NCBI GenBank assembly: GCA_934167225.1
Contig: CAKPLD010000004.1
Span: 1-42,306, forward strand
Origin: an uncultured Clostridia bacterium
Lineage (GTDB): Bacteria > Bacillota > Clostridia > TANB77 > CAG-508
DNA: 42,306 nucleotides
Reading direction: 5' to 3'
The position numbers and the translations under genes were made by a program. The notes below the pieces were generated by a model. The model was not told the origin of the DNA and ran no database searches. It worked only from the letters and a program-made list of their open reading frames with translations. The first letter of the stretch is position 1. Every line of letters starts with the position of its first letter. Positions 26,455 through 36,973 of the stretch are shown piece after piece.

Positions 26455-29400
26455 TACTCCTCACCTCTCTTCTCTCCTCTAGAAATTCTTCTATTTATCA
26501 AATAAGCTCCTACACACAATACAACTAAAATAGTTAAAGTTAATCCAACATATCCAACTAAAGCTCCTGTACTAACACTTATAATTACATCTGCTGAACC
26601 TTTATCTTTTGATTCATTATCTATGTCTTGCTCATTTGAAGTTGATGTTATTTCTGCCTTGTTATTTGTTAAGCCTGTATTTGATTCTGTCATTGTTTTT
26701 GTTAATATTAATGTAAGTTCTTTTGTCTCTCCTGGTTCAATTCTTGTGTTACTTAAACTTGTTGTATGTATATAATCTCCTGATTGATACCAAGATGAAT
26801 TCATTCCTGAATTGAATTTTAAGTCTTTTGGTTTATAATCTACAATGTCTTTTGCATATCCTGCAATTTGTCCTTTATTTGTTACTGTTATTTTATATTC
26901 AATAACAACTGTTGTTCCTTGTAAATCTTTAGCCTTTATTTCTGCCTTTGCCAATGTAGTATTACTGTATTCTTTTATTTTTGTTCCTGAATCATTAGAA
27001 ATTGTAATTTTGCTAACTGTTTTCTTTATTCCTAATTCAAATTTATTTTTATTTACAAGTCCTATATCTATATTAGATAGATCTCCATTTACTTCTAGTT
27101 CGTCTGTTGCACCTACTGTTACTTCTCTATTTTCAACATCCATTGTTCTGCTTATTGCATCTGAATTTTCATTTTCATTTGCTCCTGAAACTTGGTATGT
27201 AGTAACATCGTAAATTGTATTATCATAGAAGAATAAAATTATATATTTCCCTTCTTCCAAGCTTAAATTGTATTCTCCCTTTTCATTTGTTGATGTTTTA
27301 CTTACAATTGAACCAGAAGTTGCGCTCATTGCATATACTGTTATATTTGCTAATTTCTCTTCGTCATTACTTCTTTTTCCATCCTTGTTTTTGTCTACCC
27401 AAACAATTCCTTTTACCGTATATTTTGTAATATTCGTATCATTTCCTGATGATTGTCCATTTCCATTATTTCCATTATTTCCATTATTTCCGTTTCCATT
27501 TGTTGTATTACTGTTTGATCCAGGTGTTGTTGTATTAGAATTTGTCGTATCTCCTGTTGTAGTATTACCTGGAGTTGGTAATGGATTTATATCTGGTGTT
27601 AAATTTTGATCTTTATCTACATCTGGTGTTGGGTTTGGATTTTGTGTCGTGTTACCATCTGTATCTGGATTTAAATCTGGATCTGGGTCTACACTTTGAT
27701 CTGGTGATGGTTCTGGATCTGGGTCTGGATTCACATTTGAATCTTTATCTGGATCTGGATCCGGATCTGGATTTTGGTTATTATCTGAGTCTATATTTTT
27801 ATCTGGATCTGGATTTGGATTTGGATCTGGATCTGGGTCTGGTACAACATCAATATCCTTGTTATCACTACCCGCATCAGGTGTTCCCTCTGTTTTATTT
27901 GCTAAAAAAGATATTTCTGTACGTTCATTTGTATTTTGATCAACGTCAAATACTGTTAATTCACCAGTAACCTTATTATCAGATGCTTTTGATGTGTCTA
28001 TAGTAGCATCAATTACTAGTTTTAAAATACCTTGTTGAGGTATTTCTTTAGTATCTGTTACTAAAATCTCATTTTGCACTTGATCTGTTAAATCTTCGGT
28101 TCCATCTTCCCCTATTAGTGTTATTTTATTTATAGATAATGCTGAACCAAAAACATATGTAAGTGTTGTTTTTATAGTATGATCTTCTTTATTCGTTACA
28201 GTTCCTACAATTTTAACATTTTTGCCATTATCAATAGTTGTATTTTCGTTTATTTCTTCATTATTTTCGTCAAACACATTATGCTTTACTTCTATATTAT
28301 TTTTTAAATTGTATGCTTCTCTATCAATTTGATTTGAATAATATAAATTTTCTTCTTCTGTCGTAGCACTAGCCATTATTTTTATTGTTTTTTCTCTTTC
28401 CGCAAATTCTTTTATTGGTGCAGAAACAGGAATTTCAATTGCTATACCTTTTTCTATACTTTTTACTGATAATGTTACAATTGTTTCTCCCTCACTATTA
28501 GTTGTTGCATTTTTTATTTCTACATTTTCTTCATCATTTATGTAAAAAATATTTTTTAATTCTGCATCCTCTAAATTTAAAGCATTAGAAAATACGACTT
28601 TTACTTCTACATTGTTTAAAGTTTCATCTGTTTTATTTAAAAGCCTAAGTCCTACTGTTGCAGGTGCTCCACATAACCATTGATTCTCTTTACTATTTTC
28701 TGGTACTAATTGTAAAGCAATTTCACTTTCTTTAATTGTACTTTTTACAGTATTTATTGTTTCATTTATTGTTTTATCTTCTGAAATCATAGATATTGTT
28801 CCATATGTTTGTGTTCCATCTATATTTTCATTATCTAAATCATATGCATTAGATTCATATACATAGCTGTAGCTTTCTCCATCTTTTAAAGTTTCTATTG
28901 TTCCTAAATTAATTTCATTTGTAGTAGAAACTTCATAATAATGTTCAATGCTAGATTGTCCTGTAAAGTAATTGTAAACCTCAGAAGCAACCCAATCCCA
29001 AACATATCCATTTTTCTGAGTAGCCTTAATTCCAACATTTGTATAATCTTTACCAGTATTATTTGTAATAGTAACCTTATATTTTATAGTTTGACCTTCA
29101 TAAACAGAATCATTATTTGCTAAATTCTGATTTCCAGAAATAGTTGTAACAGCTACTGTTAATCCACTTTTTGTAACTGTAGTTTCAGGTTTTTCAACTA
29201 CACTTCCATTTTCAATTCCACTGGTTGTTGATAATACAATATTAGAACTATTAGTTTCCATATTTCCTTCATAATTACAACTTACAACAGAAACAAAATC
29301 TCCTGTTTTGTTATATTTTAAGTTTTCTGGAATAGTTACAGGCACATTAAATTTTATAACTTCTTCTTTATCCATTTTGTCAATTACAATTTTATAACTT

Positions 29401-31718
29401 GTTGCATCTTCTCTGTAATCTCCCCAACTTTCATCATTTGCTTGAGCATCTTGTTTATTTGTATAATAAATTTTTAATTTTTCGTTATTTGTTTGTAATG
29501 TACTTAATTTTGCTACATAACCTTCTCTACTTGTATCTGCGGGTATTTTTCCTATTAATGTTACATCTGTTACATCTTCTCCATAGTTGTTAACTAATGC
29601 CGTACTTAAAGTTAAATCTTTTTGTTCAACATTTGTACTTAATTCACCTTTAGCTGTTGTTTTATCTACTGTTACTAATGTTTCACCATTATTATTGTAA
29701 TGTACCATTTGGTTATATATCATAATTCCATATTGTGATTCGAAATTAATATTTGCTATTGCTGTTTTTTCTTCTGATGTATTTTCGTTTGTATATGTCA
29801 TTGCAATTTGGCTTGCTTTACTTGGTGTTAATTTGTTTGTTGTTACATCTAATTTTAATAGGACTTTTGTTCCTCCTGATATATCGTATGATGTTTGTTC
29901 TCCCTTTAGTTTTATTGTTACTTCTGTCTCTCCATTTTCGTTTTTACTTGTATTTGTACTTTCTACTGTTAAGCCATTTTTATATAATGCTGCATATTGT
30001 GCTGTTTGTAATGTCATCTCTTTTGGTAATTTTATTGTTATTGTTGGATTTTTGTATAAGTTTTTGCTTTCTCCTTTTGAGTCTAATGTTGCTCCTATTG
30101 TTATTGTTTGTTTATCTGCTACTGTTGATATTTTGCTTACATCTGTCATTATGTTTCCTGCTGTTTCTGTTTCTTTTAATGTTATTACTTTTTCTGCTAC
30201 TTTGCTGTTTACTGTCATTTTTTCTTTTATTCCATTTATTCTTTGGATTTCTTCTCTTCCATATCCACTATTTAATATTGCTTTTGTGTTTTCTATATTT
30301 AATGTTCCTTCTGTTACTGGTTTACTTGCTTCCATTTTTATTTCTTTTTCTACTGTGCTATATGTTATTACTATTTTTCCTTCTTCATTTGCTTCTGTGT
30401 CTTTGTTTATGTTTGCAAGTACTGTTCCATTTACATCTTTTATTGTTATATATCCTTCTTCTCCAAAGATTTTTTGGAATTCGTCTTTTCTTATTTTTGT
30501 TTCTTTATATATTATGTTTGCTTGTCTTTCTTGGTCTCCTACATATGTTGCTTCTTTTTGCTCTATTTCTACTTTGTCTCCTACTTCTATGTAGTCTATA
30601 TTTACTTTGTTTGTTTCTGTGTAGTCTCTTTCTTCTCCTGTATATATTTTTCCTTTATAGATTTCGTTTTCACTACTTTCTATTGCTCCTGATATTACTC
30701 CATCTATTTCTTCTTCAATATGAACATTTTGAGATCCTGTTATTTCTTTGTCGTCATATAGGTTTATTTTGTCTTCTATTTTTATATCCTCATTTGCTAT
30801 ATTGTTTTTTGGATTTAATATATATGTTACTACAAATGTGTCTTGTCCTTCTTTATTCCAACTTATATTTTCTGGATCTTCGTTTCCTACTTTTATTGTT
30901 AGTTTCTTTTCGTCTCTATTATATTCGTAGTTTCCTTCTCCAAATTCTACATTTTTGTTTGTTGCTTCTGTACTTCTTGCTTTTACTGTTACTTCTTCTA
31001 CTGCTTCTGGTACATTTAATGTTATTTCTGTGTTTTTTATTGGATAGTTGTTGTTTGTTATTTTGCTGTTTACTAACATTTGTACTAGTCTTTTATTTTC
31101 TCCATTTACTTCATATATAGAATTTGTAAGTAGTCTTCCTCCTAGTTCTACATTTGCTGCTTCTTCTGATTTCCATTTTAGCTCTACTTCGTCTTCTCCT
31201 TTTATTTCTATATATTTGTCTTTTTCTACATTTTTGCTGTTTATGTATTTTCCCTCTATATCTACTTTTGTTTTGCCGTTTAGTATTGCACTTTTTATGC
31301 TGTCTTCTTTTTTAGCTTCTATTGCTAATTTTATTGTTACTGTGCTTCCAGCATTTATTTGGTTTAAGGTTACTACATTATCTTTTATTTCAGCTATTCC
31401 TTCACTTAGTTTGTCTGTTTTTATGTTGAAGTTGTTGTCAGCTAATTTTATTTCTCCATTGAAATATCCTTCATTTTTTACTGACACATCTACATATAGA
31501 TATTCCTCCTTATCTATATTTACTTCCTTATTTTCTACTTTTTCTCCATTTTCGTTTTGGAAGTACGCAGAAAATTCGATATTAGTGTTGTTTGTTTTTA
31601 CAACATCTATTGCATAACTTACTGCTGTCATTCCAACATAAATAAAATAATATAATGTCATTGTCATTATTATTTCTATTGCTATTATGGCATTTAATTT
31701 TTTTCCTATTTTTAACAT
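26454..31718 (-). CDS. Long stalk-like surface protein, operon B first gene
   Basis: From the preferred start the protein has 1754 residues. Order: a membrane/signal segment ending near AVSYAIDVVKTNN, about 650 residues nearly identical to the paralogue at 36974-41929, a diverged DUF11-like beta-rich region, a Pro-Asp repeat linker then NNGNNGNNG (about 1285-1426), an SdrD B-like domain with an EF-hand-like loop (DKNKDGKRSNDEE), another DUF11-like domain (LGIKKTVSKITISN), and the C-terminal ISVSTGALV, a membrane helix and a basic tail (NRRISRGEKRGEE). The start at 31718 is preferred because GGGGAAAG precedes it; the in-frame ATG at 31754 has no ribosome binding site. It forms an operon with the CnaB giant, overlapping by one base. 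A wall-associated structural or adhesive role is inferred. Confidence 0.87.
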   Translation of the reverse strand: MLKIGKKLNAIIAIEIIMTMTLYYFIYVGMTAVSYAIDVVKTNNTNIEFSAYFQNENGEKVENKEVNIDKEEYLYVDVSVKNEGYFNGEIKLADNNFNIKTDKLSEGIAEIKDNVVTLNQINAGSTVTIKLAIEAKKEDSIKSAILNGKTKVDIEGKYINSKNVEKDKYIEIKGEDEVELKWKSEEAANVELGGRLLTNSIYEVNGENKRLVQMLVNSKITNNNYPIKNTEITLNVPEAVEEVTVKARSTEATNKNVEFGEGNYEYNRDEKKLTIKVGNEDPENISWNKEGQDTFVVTYILNPKNNIANEDIKIEDKINLYDDKEITGSQNVHIEEEIDGVISGAIESSENEIYKGKIYTGEERDYTETNKVNIDYIEVGDKVEIEQKEATYVGDQERQANIIYKETKIRKDEFQKIFGEEGYITIKDVNGTVLANINKDTEANEEGKIVITYSTVEKEIKMEASKPVTEGTLNIENTKAILNSGYGREEIQRINGIKEKMTVNSKVAEKVITLKETETAGNIMTDVSKISTVADKQTITIGATLDSKGESKNLYKNPTITIKLPKEMTLQTAQYAALYKNGLTVESTNTSKNENGETEVTIKLKGEQTSYDISGGTKVLLKLDVTTNKLTPSKASQIAMTYTNENTSEEKTAIANINFESQYGIMIYNQMVHYNNNGETLVTVDKTTAKGELSTNVEQKDLTLSTALVNNYGEDVTDVTLIGKIPADTSREGYVAKLSTLQTNNEKLKIYYTNKQDAQANDESWGDYREDATSYKIVIDKMDKEEVIKFNVPVTIPENLKYNKTGDFVSVVSCNYEGNMETNSSNIVLSTTSGIENGSVVEKPETTVTKSGLTVAVTTISGNQNLANNDSVYEGQTIKYKVTITNNTGKDYTNVGIKATQKNGYVWDWVASEVYNYFTGQSSIEHYYEVSTTNEINLGTIETLKDGESYSYVYESNAYDLDNENIDGTQTYGTISMISEDKTINETINTVKSTIKESEIALQLVPENSKENQWLCGAPATVGLRLLNKTDETLNNVEVKVVFSNALNLEDAELKNIFYINDEENVEIKNATTNSEGETIVTLSVKSIEKGIAIEIPVSAPIKEFAEREKTIKIMASATTEEENLYYSNQIDREAYNLKNNIEVKHNVFDENNEEINENTTIDNGKNVKIVGTVTNKEDHTIKTTLTYVFGSALSINKITLIGEDGTEDLTDQVQNEILVTDTKEIPQQGILKLVIDATIDTSKASDNKVTGELTVFDVDQNTNERTEISFLANKTEGTPDAGSDNKDIDVVPDPDPDPNPNPDPDKNIDSDNNQNPDPDPDPDKDSNVNPDPDPEPSPDQSVDPDPDLNPDTDGNTTQNPNPTPDVDKDQNLTPDINPLPTPGNTTTGDTTNSNTTTPGSNSNTTNGNGNNGNNGNNGNGQSSGNDTNITKYTVKGIVWVDKNKDGKRSNDEEKLANITVYAMSATSGSIVSKTSTNEKGEYNLSLEEGKYIILFFYDNTIYDVTTYQVSGANENENSDAISRTMDVENREVTVGATDELEVNGDLSNIDIGLVNKNKFELGIKKTVSKITISNDSGTKIKEYSNTTLAKAEIKAKDLQGTTVVIEYKITVTNKGQIAGYAKDIVDYKPKDLKFNSGMNSSWYQSGDYIHTTSLSNTRIEPGETKELTLILTKTMTESNTGLTNNKAEITSTSNEQDIDNESKDKGSADVIISVSTGALVGYVGLTLTILVVLCVGAYLINRRISRGEKRGEE
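27560..27860 (-). repeat. Pro-Asp repeat linker in the operon B stalk gene
   Basis: Degenerate hexamer-type DNA repeat (TCTGGA/TCTGGG on the plus strand) encoding Asp-Pro-Asp-Pro runs with interspersed Asn/Lys. It acts as a flexible, highly acidic linker between the stalk and the SdrD B-like domain, comparable to wall-spanning linkers of Gram-positive surface proteins. The paralogue has poly-Asn at this place instead. Confidence 0.85.
29707..31538 (-). repeat. 1.83-kb direct repeat, copy in operon B
   Basis: By my reading this is base-for-base identical to 39915-41746 (constant offset 10,208), including synonymous positions and the shadow frames on the other strand. It ends abruptly: at 29706/39914 and 31539/41747 differences begin, and beyond them the two genes are clearly diverged. 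It encodes roughly residues 60-670 of both stalk proteins. Confidence 0.88.
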
Positions 31719-31850
31719 TATACTTTCCCCTTTCAAACTAATATGTTTTTTCATATTTATTGTCTTATATATTTTTACATCTTTTTTATTTTATTTCAAT
31801 ATGCCTTTTTGGCGGAAAGCTTAATTATTACAATTTTTATTCTGTAACTA

Positions 31851-31861
31851 TTTACGGAAGC
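31851..31861 (-). promoter_or_regulatory. Shared upstream element GCTTCCGTAAA, operon B
   Basis: The 11-base word GCTTCCGTAAA on the minus strand occurs in the leader of both surface operons (also 42051-42061), 40 bases downstream of the WalR-like box here and 29 bases downstream of it in operon A. Role unknown. Confidence 0.4.
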
Positions 31862-31895
31862 CGTTTTCAAGGATTTTTGACCTAGTTTATTTAAA

Positions 31896-31926
31896 ATTAT
31901 ATTACATTTTTATTACAAATTTTCAA
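31896..31926 (-). promoter_or_regulatory. Promoter with embedded WalR-like box, operon B
   Basis: TTGAAA (31921-31926), a 19-base spacer and TATAAT (31896-31901) on the minus strand. Between them TGTAAT-AAAAA-TGTAAT (31901-31917) is an exact match to the WalR (YycF) consensus TGTWAH-N5-TGTWAH. The box touches the -10, so occupancy would strongly affect transcription. The long spacer makes an activator-dependent promoter possible. Confidence 0.5.
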
Positions 31927-31929
31927 GGT

Positions 31930-31965
31930 CAAAAAAATGGCGGTATCCCTTACGGAATACCGTCT
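31930..31965 (-). terminator. Intrinsic terminator of operon A
   Basis: On the minus strand CGGTAT pairs with ATACCG, with one mismatch and two further G-C pairs around a short loop, followed by ATTTTTTTG. It lies about 15 bases beyond the stop of the 1657-residue protein and just before the operon B promoter. Confidence 0.88.
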
Positions 31966-31978
31966 TTCAATTATTGTG

Positions 31979-34900
31979 TTATTTGGTTAACACTTTTTTC
32001 TTTATGAATACAAATCCTGCACCTAATACTATTAAAGCTATTGTTCCTGCAATCCAATATATTGGTCTTCTGTCTTTACCTGTTGGTGGTGTAATTGTTA
32101 TTACAGTCTCGCTCTTTGCTTGATTCCAATTGAAGTTACTCTTTAAAGTACTTAATTTTTCTACTGATATTTTTGTTATCTTAGCTTTATTTTGATATGT
32201 TGGATCTTCTTTTTCAGATAATAATGATGATACTTTGTAACTCAATGTTTCTTTATCTTGAGTTGCTAGTGATGACCATCCTGTCATACTTAAGTTGTTA
32301 GTTTCTTCTGTTGAACCATCATCGTTTGTTTTTGTAATTTTTTCAATCTTTACTTTGCCGTTTTCTGTTGTTCCAGAAGAAGATTTTTCAACCGTTGTTG
32401 TACATTCTCCTGATCCTTCTGTGTTGAAATCATATTTATCGTCAAGTTCATCAACTATTTCATTTACAGTTACTGTCTTTAAACGTGCTGAACTTTCTAC
32501 TTTACCATATTTATAATATGTTCCATATTGATTAGAATCTTCTTCTATGTAATCTTTTACAGAGTTATTTTCTACTTCAATTTGATATGTTGTTTCAAGT
32601 GATGAACCATACATTAAGTCTTTTTCTAACTCTATTTTAACTTGTTGACTTCCACCTGTTAAGTTATCTAAAGCTGTTACATAGTTTGCAGATCTATCTG
32701 TTGGATTAGCAGATACCAATGTTGTTCCTGTTTGTGTTGTATATTTAATGTTTGTTATTTGTTTTAATACATCTATTTGTGTATCTGGTTGTGTAATTAT
32801 ACCAAAGTTAAATCCATCATAGTTAGGGTTATGTGCATCTCCAGCGTCTGTTGATGTATTTACATCATTTTCGATTGAGATACTTGACATTGGTGTATAT
32901 GCATTTATTAAAGTAGGATAATTTGTTATTTCATTTCCTGTTGTTTTGTCATATACTTTACCATCATCTCTGTATTCATAATTTTCAACTACTGCTCTTT
33001 GATTCAAATCATCTGTTGCAGTTGAGTAATTACTATTATTTAAGTATTTATACCATTCTAATAATTTTCTTTGTTCTTCTGTTTGATTTGTTGGGTCTAT
33101 TCCTTGTAATGTACTTGCATCTGTTTCCATAGCATTTTTAATTGTGTCACCAGCTCCATTTGGATCTGTGTTAATTATTGTTGATCTATAATCATTTGAT
33201 TTTATGTCTGTTCCTGCTGGCATCATTTTTTGTGTACCATCACCATAAGTAAATCTTATATAGTAATATCCAGGAACTACACCTTCAAATTCATATGTTC
33301 CTCCTCTTGTTGTTGTTACTTTTGCATCTGGTAAAGTTCCATCTGCATTATATACTACTTTTCCGTCTTTTTCTTTATATAGTTTTGATACTGTTGTTTT
33401 ATCTTTGTTTAGTAGTTCTACTGTAACATCTTGTGCTCTGTTGTTTTCATTAGCATCTAATGTACCATTTCCAAGGTTGGTTGAATCTGCTTCACTTTCA
33501 GTTGTTCTTGTATCCTCAAATACTGTACCTGAAACTTTTCTTGGCTCTCCAAGTTGTAGTTTTAAGTATAGGTCTGCTGATGAACGATCTTTGCTAATTG
33601 TTTTGTGAACATAGTATTTCTTTTGAGCATCATTGTATGTTGGATAAATATTTGTGCCTTTTGCTCCCTTAAATGCTCTAACCTCATCATTGTGTACCCA
33701 TGCATTATCTGTTCTTAAATATTCGTGATATCCTGTTGCTGTAGCTACTGTTGGAGCGTTTTCAATATCTTCATATGATAAGCTCTTTTCTAGTATTTTT
33801 TGTAATGCACTGTTTGTTATCTTAAATTGAATATATGATGTTTTTACTGCTGGAACAAATTCGCCATTTTCATCATATTTTCCTTTTTCAATACCATTTC
33901 TATAAACACTATCTTCATGGTTTATATCATAGCTTGCTGTTCCATTTCCATTATCTTTCCATAGTGCAAAGTCTGATTTATCTTCTTGGTTTTCGTTAGT
34001 ACATAATTCATATCTGTTTGTATCATAACGGTTAACCAATGAATCTAAGTATAGTCTTTGCTCTGAGTATATGTTGTCAACATACATAGTTTCTAGATTT
34101 TTTACATCTATACTATATACTACGTAAACCTTTAATTCATCTGTCTTTTCAGCAACATTATATGCAATATCTGTTGGATATATTTTTCCTGTAAATGTCT
34201 TTGCAGAGTTTTGTTCATTTACTGTTGGCACATATTTTGAATCTGATGCTGGTGCATCTCCATATTTATATGTGTATGTGTATCCTTTCATCTTAACTTT
34301 AATATAAGCTAAGTTTTCATCTACACTGTAATCTGCATCATATTGTTCTAGTAAACCTAAATTAATGTTTGAAACCTTAAATGTTTCATCATCATAATAG
34401 CATGCAAGTGGAATATCCTTTAAGTCATCTGCTGTTGCATCATTTGTTTTAATCATACTTGCAATTTCTTTATTTTTTGCTAATAGTTTGTCAATATCAT
34501 CTATTTTTGCATCTTTATTTGTTACTGCTCTACCTGGATTCGCTCCATCTGTTCCTGTTAAGTTATTATCATCTAGTTTTTCTGATGTAACTGTGTATTC
34601 TTGTGCTTTTGAGTTAACTTTTGCATCTGTTCCTACAAATGGATCTACTGCTACATATCCATATTCTTTTACTGTTCCGTCTTCATTGTATGTTGTTTTA
34701 TTATTGTAAATAAATTCTACATATGCTCCTACTAAATCCCAGTAGTAGATATTGTTATCTGCTTCATTTGTTGCATAATTTCTAGATTTTACACCTGAAC
34801 CAGATGTTGATGCTTGATCATTTGATGAATTGTTTCCTTTTTGTGTAAATGTATAATGTCCATTATTATCTGTTACTGTTGTTGCAATTAAGTTATTTGC

Positions 34901-36952
34901 TGAATTATATAAGTTAACTGTTATTCCAGATTTTAGATAATCTTTGCTTGCACTGTTATAAACATTATCTGTTTTATTTGCTTTTGTATCAGGTTCATCT
35001 ACCCATACATCACCTTCTAAGGCACTAACAATTTTCTTGTTTGTTGCTTCAAATGCAAAGATTCCGTCGTCGTCATCATTTACTTCGTTGTAGTTTAATA
35101 CTATAGTTCCTAAGAATGCCCAGTCTCCTGTTAAGTCTCCTGATCCTTCTTGTTGTTGATGGTATCCATCTTGTTTTGTTATGTCATATCCTTCTGGTGC
35201 TTTTGTTTCATATATATAATATGTTCCATATTTTAATTGATTTATATTTGTATTAGAATCGTATTCATCAGCTGTGCTTCCAAATGTTTTTGTTCCTTCA
35301 GCTGGTCCTGATACCCATCCATTTGTTCCGTCTTCATATGTTCCATATAATTTGAATTTACCACCATCTATTTCAATGTCTTTTATGCTATCCTTCTTAA
35401 CTATTTTTAGTTGTGGTGATGACATATTTGTTATAGCAACTTGGATTTTAGATTCTGATCCTCCTAATGTTTTTAATCCTACATATGCCCATTCTCCTGA
35501 AAGTTTATCACTTCCATTTGCTTTTTCCATATATCCTTTTTGGTTGCATAACATATATCCATTTGGTGCTTTTGTTTCGTATACGTAATATGTTCCTAAT
35601 TTTAAGTTTTTAATTTCAATTTTTGCTTCATATTCTGTTGCTGTATCTCCATATACTTTTGCTCCATCTACTGAACCAGATACCCATCCTTTTGTTCCAT
35701 CTTTTAGTTCTGCATAAATTTTAAATGCTGCTCCATTTAGTTCGTTGTTTGTTTTTGCATCTTTTTTGTTTATTACTAATGTTTTGAATGCTCTCTTTAC
35801 ATCCCAGCTTATGCTTCCTTGGATTGTTTGAGTGTTGTTATCATATAAGTATACTCCCATGTGTTGAGGTGCTTTTTCCCAGTTATATCCATTAGAACCA
35901 GTTGATTTTTGGCGGAATTCAGACACTCCTGTTACTATAACTCTAGATTTCTTATACTTAAACTCCTCTTGATTAATTGTTACTTGATATTTTTCTCCAT
36001 CAGGTATTTTTGATGTTTCAACTGCTAAATAAAATGCTTGATCATTTAATGTATATGTTATTGCATTTTGCGATTTTTTAGCATTGAAATCATTTGACCA
36101 ACCAGAAGCACTCCAGCTGTTTCCATTTTGTGCAATATTGCTTGCTAAATTCCAATAAATTTGATCTTTTGTACTACTGTTCCAGGTAGCATTTCCAGCA
36201 GTTACACTGGAAATACCTTTACCCCCAAAATTCATTTTAAATGGTCCCATAACAGTATACGATTTATTATTTATTGTAATTTCTGCTCCAACTTCTTTTG
36301 ACTCCTGTTCTTTTCCTTCACTGTCTGTTATATTTTGTTTAGAAATCTTTTTATAATTTTTATATTGTGCTATTTCATTTTCATTGTCTGGAAGTTTAAA
36401 TTTTATAGTATTGCGCTTCCACTCACCCCAAGAACTATTATCATTTGGGTTAGCTTTTTGTCCTATATTACTATCATTCACAATAGCATTATCAGCACGA
36501 AGTTTTATCAATGCATCCCATACTTGATAAGCATTTCCCTCTTTGCTCGCTCTATAAGCTAATAATCCAATATTTCTTCCTTTACTTTCACTAGAATATG
36601 TTGTTTGTCTTTTTAAATTCTTTCCATCATACATAGAAGAGTAAATTTTCATTTCGCCTCTATCTTTATCAAAATCTACATCATATACAGAGTGAACATA
36701 TCCTAAACGTCCTGATTTTGCTTGTTTCATATTATGATAAAAACATGCTAGTTGTCCTTTACTTCCATAATTATCTGCCCACGGAAAAATATTAGCATTC
36801 AATAAATCATCCGCATTCGAATTAAGAAACTGTTCTTGAGATGTGATTTTTGCAAGTCCTGCTATTGACTTATCTATAGTAAATCCAAGTAATACTATTG
36901 CTATAATACTAATTAATGTATATATTAAACATTTCTTATATTTTTTTATCAT
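31979..36952 (-). CDS. Large surface protein with two CnaB-type repeats and TPPTG sorting-like signal
   Basis: 1657 residues. Order: an N-terminal membrane helix (about 7-30), a head domain (to about 385) with a Cys in QLACFYHNMKQ and AYQVWDAL, two CnaB-type units (about 388-620, each with YYVYETKAPNGY or YYIYETKAPEGYD), an SdrD B-like domain (GDVWVDEPDTKA), a long beta-rich region, a second B-like domain (SGTVFEDTRTTESE), and the C-terminal TITPPTGKDRRP, a membrane helix and KKKVLTK. The C-terminal half is homologous in order to the 2552-residue protein, which has nine CnaB units. The gene starts 21 bases after the stalk gene stop, with GGGGAGGTG as ribosome binding site. Sortase-linked surface protein is the likely role. 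Confidence 0.88.
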   Translation of the reverse strand: MIKKYKKCLIYTLISIIAIVLLGFTIDKSIAGLAKITSQEQFLNSNADDLLNANIFPWADNYGSKGQLACFYHNMKQAKSGRLGYVHSVYDVDFDKDRGEMKIYSSMYDGKNLKRQTTYSSESKGRNIGLLAYRASKEGNAYQVWDALIKLRADNAIVNDSNIGQKANPNDNSSWGEWKRNTIKFKLPDNENEIAQYKNYKKISKQNITDSEGKEQESKEVGAEITINNKSYTVMGPFKMNFGGKGISSVTAGNATWNSSTKDQIYWNLASNIAQNGNSWSASGWSNDFNAKKSQNAITYTLNDQAFYLAVETSKIPDGEKYQVTINQEEFKYKKSRVIVTGVSEFRQKSTGSNGYNWEKAPQHMGVYLYDNNTQTIQGSISWDVKRAFKTLVINKKDAKTNNELNGAAFKIYAELKDGTKGWVSGSVDGAKVYGDTATEYEAKIEIKNLKLGTYYVYETKAPNGYMLCNQKGYMEKANGSDKLSGEWAYVGLKTLGGSESKIQVAITNMSSPQLKIVKKDSIKDIEIDGGKFKLYGTYEDGTNGWVSGPAEGTKTFGSTADEYDSNTNINQLKYGTYYIYETKAPEGYDITKQDGYHQQQEGSGDLTGDWAFLGTIVLNYNEVNDDDDGIFAFEATNKKIVSALEGDVWVDEPDTKANKTDNVYNSASKDYLKSGITVNLYNSANNLIATTVTDNNGHYTFTQKGNNSSNDQASTSGSGVKSRNYATNEADNNIYYWDLVGAYVEFIYNNKTTYNEDGTVKEYGYVAVDPFVGTDAKVNSKAQEYTVTSEKLDDNNLTGTDGANPGRAVTNKDAKIDDIDKLLAKNKEIASMIKTNDATADDLKDIPLACYYDDETFKVSNINLGLLEQYDADYSVDENLAYIKVKMKGYTYTYKYGDAPASDSKYVPTVNEQNSAKTFTGKIYPTDIAYNVAEKTDELKVYVVYSIDVKNLETMYVDNIYSEQRLYLDSLVNRYDTNRYELCTNENQEDKSDFALWKDNGNGTASYDINHEDSVYRNGIEKGKYDENGEFVPAVKTSYIQFKITNSALQKILEKSLSYEDIENAPTVATATGYHEYLRTDNAWVHNDEVRAFKGAKGTNIYPTYNDAQKKYYVHKTISKDRSSADLYLKLQLGEPRKVSGTVFEDTRTTESEADSTNLGNGTLDANENNRAQDVTVELLNKDKTTVSKLYKEKDGKVVYNADGTLPDAKVTTTRGGTYEFEGVVPGYYYIRFTYGDGTQKMMPAGTDIKSNDYRSTIINTDPNGAGDTIKNAMETDASTLQGIDPTNQTEEQRKLLEWYKYLNNSNYSTATDDLNQRAVVENYEYRDDGKVYDKTTGNEITNYPTLINAYTPMSSISIENDVNTSTDAGDAHNPNYDGFNFGIITQPDTQIDVLKQITNIKYTTQTGTTLVSANPTDRSANYVTALDNLTGGSQQVKIELEKDLMYGSSLETTYQIEVENNSVKDYIEEDSNQYGTYYKYGKVESSARLKTVTVNEIVDELDDKYDFNTEGSGECTTTVEKSSSGTTENGKVKIEKITKTNDDGSTEETNNLSMTGWSSLATQDKETLSYKVSSLLSEKEDPTYQNKAKITKISVEKLSTLKSNFNWNQAKSETVITITPPTGKDRRPIYWIAGTIALIVLGAGFVFIKKKVLTK

Positions 36953-36973
36953 ACTGTTTTACACCTCCCCTTT

